From positions 62,001 to 126,000 of the forward strand of contig CAWKGC010000025.1 in assembly GCA_963849005.1 (NCBI GenBank): DNA of 64,000 bases, given 5' to 3'. This DNA comes from CAWKGC01 sp963849005 (GTDB lineage: Bacteria; Pseudomonadota; Gammaproteobacteria; Burkholderiales; Usitatibacteraceae). Positions 46,707 through 57,670 of the stretch are shown one piece after another. Position 1 is the first letter of the stretch, and every line of letters begins with the position of its first letter. The notes under the pieces were generated by a model that searched no databases, was not told the origin of the DNA, and saw only the letters and a program-made list of their open reading frames with translations. Made by a program: the position numbers and the translations under genes.

Positions 46707-47655
46707 CGAGCTCCAGGCCGTCGTAGGTCATGGTGATCTTCAACGGCACCGACTTTCGCGTCAGCTCCTCGAAGCGCCTCGATTCGTGCAGCACGCGCTC
46801 GATCTCCCTGTCGTTGTTGGCGGGCTCGTGGTGGAAGAGCGCGAGATGGCGCACTTCCGCGCGCTGGCACAGCTCGACGCCGACCACGTTGCTCGAATGC
46901 CCCCAGTCGGCCTTCACCGAGATGGCCTCGGCGAGCGAGTACATGGCGTCGAAGCACACGAGGTCGGCATGGCGGAAAAACTCGATCACGCGCTCGGTGT
47001 CGGCGCGGTTCTCCAGCTTGTGCTCGGAGTCCGTCGCGTAGATGAAGGACCTGCCGCCGTGCCCGAAGCGGTAGCCGTAGGAATCGCCCGAGTGGAGCTG
47101 CAGGTGCGGCGTCACGCTCACTCCCGAGACCTCGGTCGTCACGCCCGGCTGCAGGCGCACGAATTCGACCTGCGCGGCGATCGTCGAGAACGCCACGGGG
47201 AAGCACGGCGCAGCCTGCTGCTGGCGGAAGGCGTGCTCGAGCACGTCATGGCAACCGTGGATGCGAATGCGCGAGCCCGGGACATAGGACGGCCCGAAGA
47301 AGGGGAAGCCCATGATGTGGTCCCAGTGCACGTGCGACATGAAAACGTTCACCGTCGCCGGCGCGCCGGCGCTGCGCGCGAGCACGCTCTCGCCGAAGGC
47401 GCGCGCCCCGCTGCCCATGTCGCACACGAAGAACTCGTCGCCGCCGGCCTCGATCTCGACGCACGAGGTATGGCCGCCGAAAGTGTGCGCAAGCGCGAAA
47501 TCGAGCTCGGCATCGGCGAACGCGCCGGCCTCCTCCAGCGTGGCGAACTTGCGCCCTCCCGCCTTGACCAGCGCCTCGGCCACCCGGCCGCGCATGTCCG
47601 CCGACGTGAGCGCCACGGGAATGGAGCCGCGCGTTCCCCAGAAGCGGACTCTCAT
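46699..47655 (-). CDS. MBL-fold metallo-hydrolase
   Basis: Metallo-beta-lactamase-fold enzyme of 318 residues. MRVRFWGTRGSIP is a common start for this subgroup and fixes the ATG at 47655. Metal ligands: SHVHWDHIMGFP (HxHxDH), Asp in YATDSEH and FDAMYS, His in GHSSN and LFHHEP. It resembles the phosphodiesterase-like and phosphonate-type members without antibiotic activity; the substrate is unknown. It precedes the DUF924 gene in the same operon. Confidence 0.85.
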   Translation of the reverse strand: MRVRFWGTRGSIPVALTSADMRGRVAEALVKAGGRKFATLEEAGAFADAELDFALAHTFGGHTSCVEIEAGGDEFFVCDMGSGARAFGESVLARSAGAPATVNVFMSHVHWDHIMGFPFFGPSYVPGSRIRIHGCHDVLEHAFRQQQAAPCFPVAFSTIAAQVEFVRLQPGVTTEVSGVSVTPHLQLHSGDSYGYRFGHGGRSFIYATDSEHKLENRADTERVIEFFRHADLVCFDAMYSLAEAISVKADWGHSSNVVGVELCQRAEVRHLALFHHEPANNDREIERVLHESRRFEELTRKSVPLKITMTYDGLELDV

Positions 47656-47748
47656 TTCATGCCCGGCCGGCGAAGGCAAAGGAAGGGAAGCGCCATGGCC
47701 GCATTGTCTCCATTCCCGCCCCGCCCGGCAAATCCGTGCCCCCGGCGC

Positions 47749-48736
47749 CTACTCGCACCGCCCGTGCGGGCAGCTGTTGACCTCGATCGAGATGTGCGCG
47801 AGCGCCGGGTTGTGGCTGAGCCGCCTGCGGTACAGGTCCGGGCTCCCGGGCCGGTCGGCCACGAGGCTCACGATGCAGGCGTACCGGCTGCGCCCCACCC
47901 GCCAGAGGTGCAGGTCGGCGATCTTCGCGTCGCCATCGGCCTCGATCGCGCCGCGCACCCACTGCGTCAGCGGGCCGTCCATCTCGCGGTCGAGCAGCAC
48001 GCGCGAGGAATCGCGCACGAGCTGCCAGGCCCAGACGAGGATCAGGGCCGCGCCGGCGAGCCCCATCACCGGGTCGAGCCACCCCCAGCCGGCGAGCATG
48101 CCGGCCGTGAGTGCCGCGATCGCGAATACCGACGTGGCCGCGTCGGCGATCACGTGCACGTAGGCCGAGCGCATGTTGAGGTCGACGTGGCCGTGGTCAT
48201 GGCCGTGGTCGTGGCGGAGCGTGGTCAGCCTGGTCGTGGCGGTCCCCGTGTTCGTGTTCGTCGTGGTGGCCATGGCCATGGTCGTGCCCCTTGAGCAGCC
48301 ACGCGCACAGCAGGTTCACGGCCAGGCCCAGCACCGCGACCCAAAGGGCTTCCTCGAAGCGGATGTCCAGCGGCCTCACCAAGCGCGCGATCGACTCGAC
48401 CACCATGTAGAGCGCCACCACGGCCAGCAGCAGCGCGCTGGCGAAGGAGCCGAGGATCTCGATCTTCCAGGTGCCGAAGGCATAGCTCGCGTCGCCGGCA
48501 TGGCGCCGGGCCAGCTGGTAGGAGATGCCGGTGATGGCGAGTGCCGCCGCGTGCGTGGCCATGTGCCAGCCGTCGGCGGTGAGCGCCATCGAGTTGGTGA
48601 GCCAGCCCACTACGATCTCCGCGACCATCATCGCCGCGGTGATCGCCACCACGATCCACGTTCGCCTCTCGCCCGCGGCGTTGCCTTCGTCGAAGACGTG
48701 CTCGTGCTGCCAGGCGCTCAGGTCGTGCGCGCGCAT
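47749..48736 (-). CDS. dmeF: cation diffusion facilitator (DmeF-type divalent metal exporter), one frameshift
   Basis: Inner membrane metal/proton antiporter, about 328 residues once repaired. The N-terminus HDLSAWQHEHVF is typical of DmeF. Six helices; TM2 holds the metal-binding ALTADGWHMATHAAAL and TM5 YVHVIADAATSVFAIAA. Between TM4 and TM5 is a His-rich cytoplasmic loop (HDHGHGHHDEHEHGD); the frame changes inside it near 48225, after which RHDHGHDHGHVDLNMRSAY continues. The C-terminal cytoplasmic domain (IADLHLWRVGRSRYACIVSL) is complete. Repetitive His codons make a sequencing slip likely. Substrate probably Co, Ni or Zn, from family knowledge. Confidence 0.88.
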
Positions 48737-48742
48737 CGGGTA

Positions 48743-48949
48743 TCAGGCGATCGGTTCCAGCCGGTAGCGTCCGGCGGCGGCAACGACGCGGTTCAGCTGC
48801 TCGAGCGGGATCGGCGCCTCGCTCGTGAAGCTCGCGCTTGGCGGGTCGAGCGTGACCTCGACTTCGCTTGCGACGGTAGCGAGGGCCTCGCGGACCGACT
48901 TCACGCAATGGCCGCAGGTGAGCCCGGTGACGGCATAGGTGTGCTTCAT
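48743..48949 (-). CDS. heavy-metal-associated (HMA) domain protein, CopZ-like
   Basis: A 68-residue ferredoxin-like metallochaperone. The metal site is in VTGLTCGHCVKSVREAL (CxxC). Size and the single domain match CopZ/Atx1-type copper chaperones. It starts just upstream of the CDF exporter on the same strand (6 bp gap), so it is cotranscribed with it, and the cupredoxin gene lies upstream; the group suggests a copper or mixed metal-handling locus. Confidence 0.88.
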   Translation of the reverse strand: MKHTYAVTGLTCGHCVKSVREALATVASEVEVTLDPPSASFTSEAPIPLEQLNRVVAAAGRYRLEPIA

Positions 48950-49017
48950 CGCTTCGCCCTTCCGGCCGGCGCGGGGATCGCCGGCAACACCCGCAGTTTA
49001 CCTTTCCTGCGGCGTGC

Positions 49018-49524
49018 CTACTTTGCCTGCTTCGGCGGCGAGACGTTGATGCGTCCCTTCATCCCCGCCTCGAAATGGCCGGGCACGAGGCAGGCGAAGG
49101 CGAAGGTGCCGGGCCGGGTGAACTGCCACGTGAAGCTCTGCCTGCCTCCCGCCTTCACATGCACCATCCAGGGCTCGTCGTGTTCCATGCCCGGGTGCTT
49201 CGCCATCATCTCGGCATGGGCGGCGAGGTCGGCCTGCGTGCCGATGACCATCTCGTGAAGCAGCTCGCCCTTGTTGGCCACGGCGAACGTCACCGTCTCG
49301 CCCTGCGCCACGGTGACTTCGGCGGGCGTGAAGCGCATCTGGTCGCTCATGTCGATGGACACCGTGCGGGTGGCCTTCTTCGGATCGCCTTCGCGGCCGA
49401 AGGCATGCTGCTGCGTGGAGAGCTTGCGAGATGCGCCTTGCGCGGCGGGCGCGGCGCCCTCGTGCGCCCACGCCGCTGGCGATGCGAGCAGCGCCCCGAA
49501 GACGACAGGCGCGATCCGGCGCAT
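49018..49524 (-). CDS. secreted cupredoxin domain protein (CopI-like)
   Basis: Periplasmic copper protein of 168 residues. A signal peptide (APVVFGALLASPAAWA) and a His/Ala-rich linker precede one cupredoxin domain: IDMSDQMRFTPAEVTVAQGE, first ligand His in GELLHEMVIG, and the C-x4-H-x4-M end CLVPGHFEAGM. The insertion AEMMAKHPGMEHDEPW, rich in Met and His, is typical of copper-tolerance cupredoxins. Its start overlaps the sixA stop by one base. Confidence 0.88.
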   Translation of the reverse strand: MRRIAPVVFGALLASPAAWAHEGAAPAAQGASRKLSTQQHAFGREGDPKKATRTVSIDMSDQMRFTPAEVTVAQGETVTFAVANKGELLHEMVIGTQADLAAHAEMMAKHPGMEHDEPWMVHVKAGGRQSFTWQFTRPGTFAFACLVPGHFEAGMKGRINVSPPKQAK

Positions 49525-49985
49525 CAATCGGCGAGATCGGGGCCTATCACGGCGCGCAGCACCGTCTCGCCGATCGCGGCATCCTCGTCGGCGCGCGACG
49601 AGAACCACCAGATCGCGCCCTTGCGGATGGTGACGTTGCCTGCCTTGCCGTAGATCAGGCGGGCCGCGGCGCGGCCGAGCGTCGGCTGGTGGCCGACGAT
49701 GATCACGTTGCGCCCGGCGTTCGGCCAGCCGGCCTCGCGCAACAGCGCGTCCTCCGAGGCCTCGGGGCTGAGCGTGACCCTGGTCTCGTACTTGCGTTCC
49801 AGCGCATCGGCCGTCTGCACCGCGCGCGCGGCGGGGCTCACCAGCACCTTCCAGTCCTCCTCGAGGCGGGGCTTGAGCCACTTGGCGATGCGGGAGGCCT
49901 GCTTGCGGCCCTTGTCGGTCAGTTCGCGCTTCATGTCGTCCGCGCCTTCGTGGGCATCGGCGTGGCGCCAGAGGATCAGTTCCAT
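49524..49985 (-). CDS. sixA: phosphohistidine phosphatase SixA
   Basis: Histidine phosphatase of 153 residues acting on phospho-His in phosphotransfer proteins. The phospho-acceptor motif is LILWRHADAHEG, followed by LTDKGRKQASRIAKWLKPRL, an Arg in VLVSPAARAVQTADAL and the second His in VIIVGHQPTLGRAA. The length is usual. Overlap with the cupredoxin gene points to one transcript of sixA, cupredoxin and perhaps HMA and CDF genes. Confidence 0.9.
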   Translation of the reverse strand: MELILWRHADAHEGADDMKRELTDKGRKQASRIAKWLKPRLEEDWKVLVSPAARAVQTADALERKYETRVTLSPEASEDALLREAGWPNAGRNVIIVGHQPTLGRAAARLIYGKAGNVTIRKGAIWWFSSRADEDAAIGETVLRAVIGPDLAD

Positions 49986-50529
49986 ATTCGTCTTCAGGTC
50001 GTTGCGGGGGATGCGAATTAAACCACGAACCGCATGACCGGCGCTCGCGCTGTCACGGACTTGTCACACGGCCCCGCAAGGGTCGGGCGCCAATCGCCTC
50101 CGGTGTGTCGATGGACTGGGCGTTGGGGTGCCACGGCCGGCGCCCGGGAGTCGGGTTTGAAATTCGTACAGAGGGCGGGAGGCAGTCACGTCCGGGGAAA
50201 TGGGGTCAGGTTACATTTCCGGCCAGGATCGCAGAGCGAACCTGATCTGCCGAAAATGTAACCTGACCCCATTTCCCCGGGGGCCTGGACGAGACTGCCT
50301 CCCGCCCCCGCACGATCGGGGTGTGCGCAGAGCCTGCTGCACGCGGCGCTGTGAATTCACTGCATCCCGGCGCACGCCCCGCTGTCTCCGGGGCGTGGGG
50401 GTGCCTCGGCCGGGCGACCGTTACCCGACTCCCGGGCGCCGGCCGTGGCACCCCCACGCCCGGTTGCCGGTTGCCGGTTGCCGGTTGCCGTATGCAGTAT
50501 TCCGCTTGCGAAAACGCAGGACGGCATCG
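49986..50529. other. intergenic region built of nested inverted repeats
   Basis: 544 bp without a gene between the start of sixA and the end of the S9 peptidase gene (both minus). It contains an outer inverted repeat (50115-50155 with 50424-50465), an inner one (50173-50187 with 50293-50307) and a GGGGTCAG hairpin at the centre. Near 50460-50488 the 7-bp unit CGGTTGC is repeated four times. No RNA gene recognised. Confidence 0.6.
50115..50465. repeat. large nested palindrome with GGGGTCAG hairpin core
   Basis: Outer arms: GGGGTGCCACGGCCGGCGCC and 11 further bases at 50125-50155 are exactly complementary to 50424-50454, and near-complementary for about 10 more bases outward. Middle arms: GGGCGGGAGGCAGTC at 50173-50187 pairs with 50293-50307. 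Core: GGGGAAATGGGGTCAGGTTA and 9 further bases (50194-50222) pairs with 50250-50278 with one mismatch. A 7-base indel separates middle and core on the right side. Confidence 0.8.
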
Positions 50530-52782
50530 CTACTTCGGCTGGAACTCCTCGCGCCCGAACTGCCAGAACAGGAACGAATAGATGTCGGCGAGTTCCTCGA
50601 TGCGGCTCTGGCGCGTCGAGCCGGGCCCGTGGCCGGCCGCGTAGTCCACGCGCAGGAGGACGGGTTTCCCGCTCGCGCTCGCGGCCTGCAACCGCGCGGC
50701 CATCTTCGCCGCCTGCCATGGATCGACGCGCGGGTCGTTCGCGCCGGTGGTGAGCAGAACGCCCGGATAGGCGGCGCCGTCCTTCACCTGATGGTAGGAC
50801 GACATGGCGAGCAGCGCCTTGAATCCCTCCGCGGTCGCAGTGGAACCGAACTCGGGAATGTTGGGCGGGCCGTTGGCCGTGGTCTCCATGCGCACCATGT
50901 CGAACACGCCAACGCGCCCGATCGCCGCGGCGAAGAGGTCGGGCCTGAGCGTGAGCGCGCCGCCCAGCGGGATGCCGCCGGCGCTGCCGCCCTGGATCGC
51001 AAGGCGCCTGGGGCTGGTGAAACCGTACTTGATCAGGAATTCCGCCGCGGCGATGAAGTCCATGGTGGTGTTGACCTTGTTCGCCTTCTGCCCGCCCTTG
51101 TGCCAGGCCTCGCCGTATTCGCCTCCGCCGCGAATGTGGGCGAAGGCAAGGATGCCCCCGCGTTCCAGCCATGCGAGCCGGGTGGCGTCGAAGTTGGGCG
51201 TCACGGAAATGCCGTAGCTGCCGTAGCCGGTGAGGATCGTCGGGTTGTCGCCCGAGAGCAGCGTCGACTTGCGGTACACGAGCGACACGGGGACCACGGT
51301 GCCGTCGAAGCTGGTGGCATCGAGGCGCACTTCGTCGATCTCGGAAAAGTCCACGGGAGATTTCGGCTGCCAGCCGGTGTTGGCGAGGTTGCCGGTGCGC
51401 GCATCGAGGCTGACGATCGCCGGCGGCTCCGCCCAGCTCTGCAGCCTGAGGATCACGCCGGGCCGGCGCGGATCGGCGACCATCTCCGAGATCACCACGT
51501 CGAAGGGCAGCTTCAGGAACTCCGTCTTCTTCTCGCCCAGCCTCCAGCGCGAGAAGTTCACGCGCCACAGGCGGTCCAGCCCGCCCAGCATCTCCGACAG
51601 GTAAAGGCCGTCCTGCGCCACGACGAAGGAGCGCCAGACGCCGTGGTCCTCGGGCACGATCACCTTGGCGAGCGCGAATTCCGGCTTCGACGCCGTCGCG
51701 TGCAGCACCTTGAAGCGCGGCGCGCCCTTGTGCGTGAGCGCATAGAGGTCGTCGGACCAGGCCTCGAACTGGGTGATGCCGTCGGCCGGATCGACGATCT
51801 TGTGCCATTGCGGCTTGCCCTCGCCGAGCGACCTGACCAGCGTCTGGTAGACGAACAGCTCGCGCTTCACGCCTTCGGTGGCGATGGCGTAGGCGAACTT
51901 GGACTCGATCGGGACCAGCAGGCGCGGATAGATCTGCACCGGCAGTCCGAGGGCGCCCCCGACGCCGCGGCCGAACACGATCTCGTCGGCTTCCGCGCCG
52001 CGCCCGAGAACGTGGCGGTAGATGCGTATGTCGTCGTAGCGCTTGACCGCTTCCGCGACTCCTTCGGGATAGCGCGCGTAATAGAAAATGGTGCCGTCCT
52101 GCGACCAGGCGAGGTGCGAGTTGAAGCGCGCGCGCGGCAGCTTGATGCCGAGGTCGCGGCCGGTCGAAGTCTCGGCGACGTAGAGGGTCGCGTCCTCTCC
52201 TCCTCCCGCCGACATGCCGTAGGCGACGTGGCGCGCGTCGGGCGAAGGCTGGTACCAGTTGATCGCGAACGCCTGCGCGCCATCGCCGGCGCGCTGCGGA
52301 TCGAGGAGCGCCTTTTCCGCGCCCGCCATGCCGTCGCGCGTCATCAGCTTCGGCGTGCTGTCGCCCGGCGAGAGCTTCAGGTAGAACACGCGGCCGGCGG
52401 CGATCTTCACGTCGCTCACCACCGCGCCCGACTGCGAAAGCGCGGTGATGCGATCGAGGAGCTCCTTGCGCCCGGGAATGCGCTCGAGCACCCCGCGCGT
52501 GAAATCGGACTGCGCCCTGAGCGCCGCCTGCACCTCGGGGCTGTCCTGCTGCTCCAGCCAGCGGAAGGGATCGGCGACGGTGACGCCGTGCAGGACGTCG
52601 CTGTCGGCCCGCGCCGCGACGGGCGGGGCGGGAAACTTCGCGGGCTGCCGGGCCGGCGCAGGCGCGGCGGCTGGCGCGACGGCGGCCTGGGGAACGGCAG
52701 ATGGCGTGTCGGGCAGCGACTGCGCCGCGGCTTGCGTCAGGACGAAACAGGCCAGCACGGCCGGCAGGGGGATTCGAGACAT
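50530..52782 (-). CDS. prolyl oligopeptidase family (S9) peptidase
   Basis: Secreted serine peptidase of 750 residues. The start at 52782 is chosen because GAGGAG lies 6 bases upstream and the signal peptide (LPAVLACFVLTQAAAQS) begins there; an ATG at 52803 would overlap the ABC gene. An Ala/Pro linker precedes the beta-propeller domain (VADPFRWLEQQDSPEVQAAL is the typical start). The catalytic domain has the nucleophile in IQGGSAGGIPLGGAL, Asp in TGANDPRVDPWQAAKMAARL and His in YAAGHGPGSTR. It resembles S9A oligopeptidases. It follows the exporter gene closely and may share its transcript. Confidence 0.9.
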   Translation of the reverse strand: MSRIPLPAVLACFVLTQAAAQSLPDTPSAVPQAAVAPAAAPAPARQPAKFPAPPVAARADSDVLHGVTVADPFRWLEQQDSPEVQAALRAQSDFTRGVLERIPGRKELLDRITALSQSGAVVSDVKIAAGRVFYLKLSPGDSTPKLMTRDGMAGAEKALLDPQRAGDGAQAFAINWYQPSPDARHVAYGMSAGGGEDATLYVAETSTGRDLGIKLPRARFNSHLAWSQDGTIFYYARYPEGVAEAVKRYDDIRIYRHVLGRGAEADEIVFGRGVGGALGLPVQIYPRLLVPIESKFAYAIATEGVKRELFVYQTLVRSLGEGKPQWHKIVDPADGITQFEAWSDDLYALTHKGAPRFKVLHATASKPEFALAKVIVPEDHGVWRSFVVAQDGLYLSEMLGGLDRLWRVNFSRWRLGEKKTEFLKLPFDVVISEMVADPRRPGVILRLQSWAEPPAIVSLDARTGNLANTGWQPKSPVDFSEIDEVRLDATSFDGTVVPVSLVYRKSTLLSGDNPTILTGYGSYGISVTPNFDATRLAWLERGGILAFAHIRGGGEYGEAWHKGGQKANKVNTTMDFIAAAEFLIKYGFTSPRRLAIQGGSAGGIPLGGALTLRPDLFAAAIGRVGVFDMVRMETTANGPPNIPEFGSTATAEGFKALLAMSSYHQVKDGAAYPGVLLTTGANDPRVDPWQAAKMAARLQAASASGKPVLLRVDYAAGHGPGSTRQSRIEELADIYSFLFWQFGREEFQPK

Positions 52783-52799
52783 CGATTGCTCCTCGTTCT

Positions 52800-54587
<1,788 letters not shown>

Positions 54588-54594
54588 ACGCGGA

Positions 54595-57435
54595 TCAGCC
54601 GCCCCGCGCGACCTGAGGCTTGGCTACGCTTCCGGAAAGCGAGAACGAGCCGCGGTCCTGCGCCACGTTGGAGCGCAGTTCCACCGATAGCCGGCCGTTC
54701 ACCTGGCTGTTGGGCGCGACGTTGACGTTCCCGGCGGCGCGCAGCACGCCGCCCGCGAGCACCACGTTGGTGAACGAGATCGCGCCATTGGCCGCGGAGA
54801 CCTGCCCGTTCAATTCCTGGAACTTGGTGACGCCTCCACGGCCCCCGCTCGAGGCCGACTGCATCGCGGTGACCAGGTCGATGTTCGAAATCGAGCCGTT
54901 GACCACGGTGAACTTGCCCTGCATCGAAGGCGCCGCAAGCAGCGCATCCAGGGTCGGCGTTTCGCTCGAGATGCTGAAATTGCCCTCCATCCGCCCTTGC
55001 ACCACGACATCGCGCGTGAACGCGGCGATGACTTCCTTGGCCTGCAGCTTCACCACGGATAGGTCGGAGAAGAGCTTGAAGCCATTCGCCCAGTTGACCT
55101 TGAGCGTGCCGCTGATCCTGCCGTCCATCGCGTCGGCCTCGAACTCCGGCACCAGGATCTCCTCCCTTGAGACCGTGCCCTTCATCCGCACGTCGTTGAT
55201 CGGCAGGGGCGCGCCCATCGGAATCTGCCATTCGCGCGCGCTGAACTCGAAATTGAAGGTGGCGGCGTTGGGGGTCGGCTGGAGCACCACCGACCATTTC
55301 TTGTCGCCCGAAATGAGCGCGCGCTTGATCGCCCCCTTGGCATCGAAGTCGAAATTCGCCTCGAAAGGCGCAATCACCGGCTGCGTGTCGAGCTTCACGC
55401 TGCGAAGCTTCAGGTGGTCGATCGAGGCGGAGGCGGCCTTGCCTTCCACGACGCCCCACGACGGCAGGCGCTTCAAGGCATCGGCCGAAATCGTGATGCC
55501 GTCGAGTTCCAGCGTATCGATCGACACCTTGTCGCCGAAGAGCGAGCCGATGTCGAGGAACACCCTGCCGCTCTGGGCCTTGGTGTCGAGCAGCTTGCCG
55601 ACGGCAAGTCCCTGGAGCTTCAGGTGCGGGGTCGGGACCATGGAAAACGTGAGCGAGCTGATGCTCACATCGTCGTGCATCCAGCCGCCGATGCCCTTTT
55701 CCAGCTTGGTGGCGAAGCTCCTGAGCGGCATCACGTGAAGCGCGCCGATGCCGACGACCAGGATGGCGACCAGGCTGACGACGAACGTCCTGACGATGTT
55801 GCGCTTCTTGCGGCGCGGGCGCCGGACCACCATGTCCTCGTCGACGAAATCGGGCTCGACCTTCTGCCGCAGGATCTCGGCCATCTCGTGGGCGCGGCGG
55901 TCCTGCTCGGCGCGCTGGCGCTGTTCCTCGTCCAGCTCGGCCTTCTTCTTCGCCTGCATGAAGGCCTTGGCCTGCGCCTCGCCCTCCACCTTGGCGCGCT
56001 TTTCCGAGTCCTGCGCCATCTCCGCCTCGACCTTGGCGCGCGTCTCCTGGGCCACGTGCTCGCGGGCCCGCGACTCGATGCGCGCCTTCATCTCGGCCGC
56101 TTCCTTGGCCGCGCGCTCTTCCGCGAGGCGCGCGTTCAGGTCGCGCTCGCGGCGCTCGCGCTCCTCGGATTCGATCGCGGCCTTGGCCTGCGCCTCGATC
56201 TTGGCGCGCCTTTCGGCATCGAGCTTGGCCTGCATCGCGGCCTGTTCCCTGGCGCTGGCCTCGGCTTCCTCGCGCGCCCTGACCTCCATGCGGCGCAAGC
56301 GGCGGTTTTCTTCCTCGGCCTTCAGGCGCCCTTCGGCCTCGGCGGCGGCGCGCTTCTCGGCTTCGGCACGAAGCGCGGCCTCGCGCTCGGCGTTCTCGTT
56401 GGCCGCCTTCTCCGCGGAGATGCGCACCTCGAGCTCCGCGCGCTTCAGCGTGGCGCGCTCTTCCTTCAGGCGATCGTCCAGCTCGGCGCGCGCGGCAAGC
56501 TTGGCTTCGGCGAAGATCTGCGCCTGCATCTCGGCGCGCGTCTTCTCCTCGACTTCGGTGCGCAACAGCTGCTCCATCTCGCCACGGATGCGCGCCTCGA
56601 TTTCTTCCTTGAGGCGGGCGCGCAGCTCGTGCTCGGCGGCGTCCGCGTCCTGGGCCTTGCTCTTCACCGCCGACTCGGCCGCAGCGCGCGCCTTTGCCAA
56701 TGCCGCCGCCTCCGCTTCGGCGCGCGCGCGCGCCTCGCCCAGCGCCTTGGCTTCGGACTCGGCCTTCATGCGCGCCTCCGTGAGCCGGCGGCTTTCTTCC
56801 TCTTCCTTGGCTTTCTGCTCGGTGGTCAGCTTGGCCTGCTGTTCCTGCAACGCACGGTTGCGCGCGGCTTCTTCGCGCAGCTTGGCCTCGACCTGCGTGC
56901 GCGCGTGCTCCGCCGCTTCCTTGGCCTTGCGCGCCTGCTCCATCGCCTTCGCTTCGGCCTCGCCCTTGGCCTTGGCATCCGCCTCGAGCCGCGCGCGCAT
57001 TTCCATTTCGCTCTTGGCCTTGGCGCGCGCCTGAACCTGCGCGAGTTCACGCCCCTTCGCCTCCGCCTCGGCCTGTTCGCGCTGGCGCACCAGTTCGGAA
57101 ATGTCGTTTGCCGCCGCGGCGATCTTCTGGCCGGATGGCGGCGGCGGCGCCGGGGCCCTGCTTGGCGCCGTGAAATCGAAATCGTCGTCGCCGAAGGGGT
57201 CCGGCTCGGCCTTGCGTACTTCGAAGACGCGCACGAAGCCGTCCCGGGTAAGCGTGACCATGGCTTTCTCGAGCGCACCCTTCTCGATCTCGGCCTTCTC
57301 GAGGATCTGCCCGGCGTTCGACTTGCCGTCGACCAGCTTCAGGACCTTCATCAGGTCGCGCGACAGCGACGCGCTCTTCTGGTTGACCTGCGTGATGCCT
57401 TTTGCGGTCTTGGTGTAAACGGTGGTGAGGTTCAT
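54595..57435 (-). CDS. winged-helix-like / coiled-coil / AsmA-like envelope protein
   Basis: 946 residues in a rare order. Residues 1-75 look like a small winged-helix unit (LMKVLKLVDGKSNAGQILEK, MVTLTRDGFVRVFEV). A Pro-rich linker (about 85-100) leads to a very long, highly charged Ala/Glu/Lys/Arg coiled coil (about 107-520) built of imperfect repeats such as KAKEEEESRRLTEARMKAES. A basic patch (RRPRRKKRN, about 538-546) precedes one membrane helix (FVVSLVAILVVGIGAL, about 551-566). The rest is periplasmic and AsmA-like (ISSLTFSMVPTPHLKLQGL, ISGTLKVNWANGFK, GSISNIDLVTAMQS, SFSLSGSVAKPQV). It would put a cytoplasmic sensor arm on an envelope lipid-handling domain. Cotranscribed with the ABC exporter. 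Confidence 0.75.
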   Translation of the reverse strand: MNLTTVYTKTAKGITQVNQKSASLSRDLMKVLKLVDGKSNAGQILEKAEIEKGALEKAMVTLTRDGFVRVFEVRKAEPDPFGDDDFDFTAPSRAPAPPPPSGQKIAAAANDISELVRQREQAEAEAKGRELAQVQARAKAKSEMEMRARLEADAKAKGEAEAKAMEQARKAKEAAEHARTQVEAKLREEAARNRALQEQQAKLTTEQKAKEEEESRRLTEARMKAESEAKALGEARARAEAEAAALAKARAAAESAVKSKAQDADAAEHELRARLKEEIEARIRGEMEQLLRTEVEEKTRAEMQAQIFAEAKLAARAELDDRLKEERATLKRAELEVRISAEKAANENAEREAALRAEAEKRAAAEAEGRLKAEEENRRLRRMEVRAREEAEASAREQAAMQAKLDAERRAKIEAQAKAAIESEERERRERDLNARLAEERAAKEAAEMKARIESRAREHVAQETRAKVEAEMAQDSEKRAKVEGEAQAKAFMQAKKKAELDEEQRQRAEQDRRAHEMAEILRQKVEPDFVDEDMVVRRPRRKKRNIVRTFVVSLVAILVVGIGALHVMPLRSFATKLEKGIGGWMHDDVSISSLTFSMVPTPHLKLQGLAVGKLLDTKAQSGRVFLDIGSLFGDKVSIDTLELDGITISADALKRLPSWGVVEGKAASASIDHLKLRSVKLDTQPVIAPFEANFDFDAKGAIKRALISGDKKWSVVLQPTPNAATFNFEFSAREWQIPMGAPLPINDVRMKGTVSREEILVPEFEADAMDGRISGTLKVNWANGFKLFSDLSVVKLQAKEVIAAFTRDVVVQGRMEGNFSISSETPTLDALLAAPSMQGKFTVVNGSISNIDLVTAMQSASSGGRGGVTKFQELNGQVSAANGAISFTNVVLAGGVLRAAGNVNVAPNSQVNGRLSVELRSNVAQDRGSFSLSGSVAKPQVARGG

Positions 57436-57670
57436 TCCGTTCCCTGGCTGTCCTTGTTGCCGCCCGGAAGGGCTTGTCCCGTGCCGACGCAGCGTGTCAT
57501 GGAAACGACGGTGGGGGCAAGTACTGCCCCGGCAGGCAGGTCATCGATAATCATCTCATGAAATCAGCATGTTGGAAAATGACTCCCTCCCCCGCCCCCT
57601 CCCGGCCGGTCAACCGGATAGGCTGCCGGGGCGTTTTGCTCGATGTCCGTCGCGCTGACGGGGAGCCCCG

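Noticed and set aside
55414..57561. A long Leu/Arg-rich frame on the plus strand opposite the coiled-coil gene
   Set aside because: It is the mirror of a G/C-rich, Ala/Glu/Lys-coding region; it has no domain, no signal and no ribosome-binding site.
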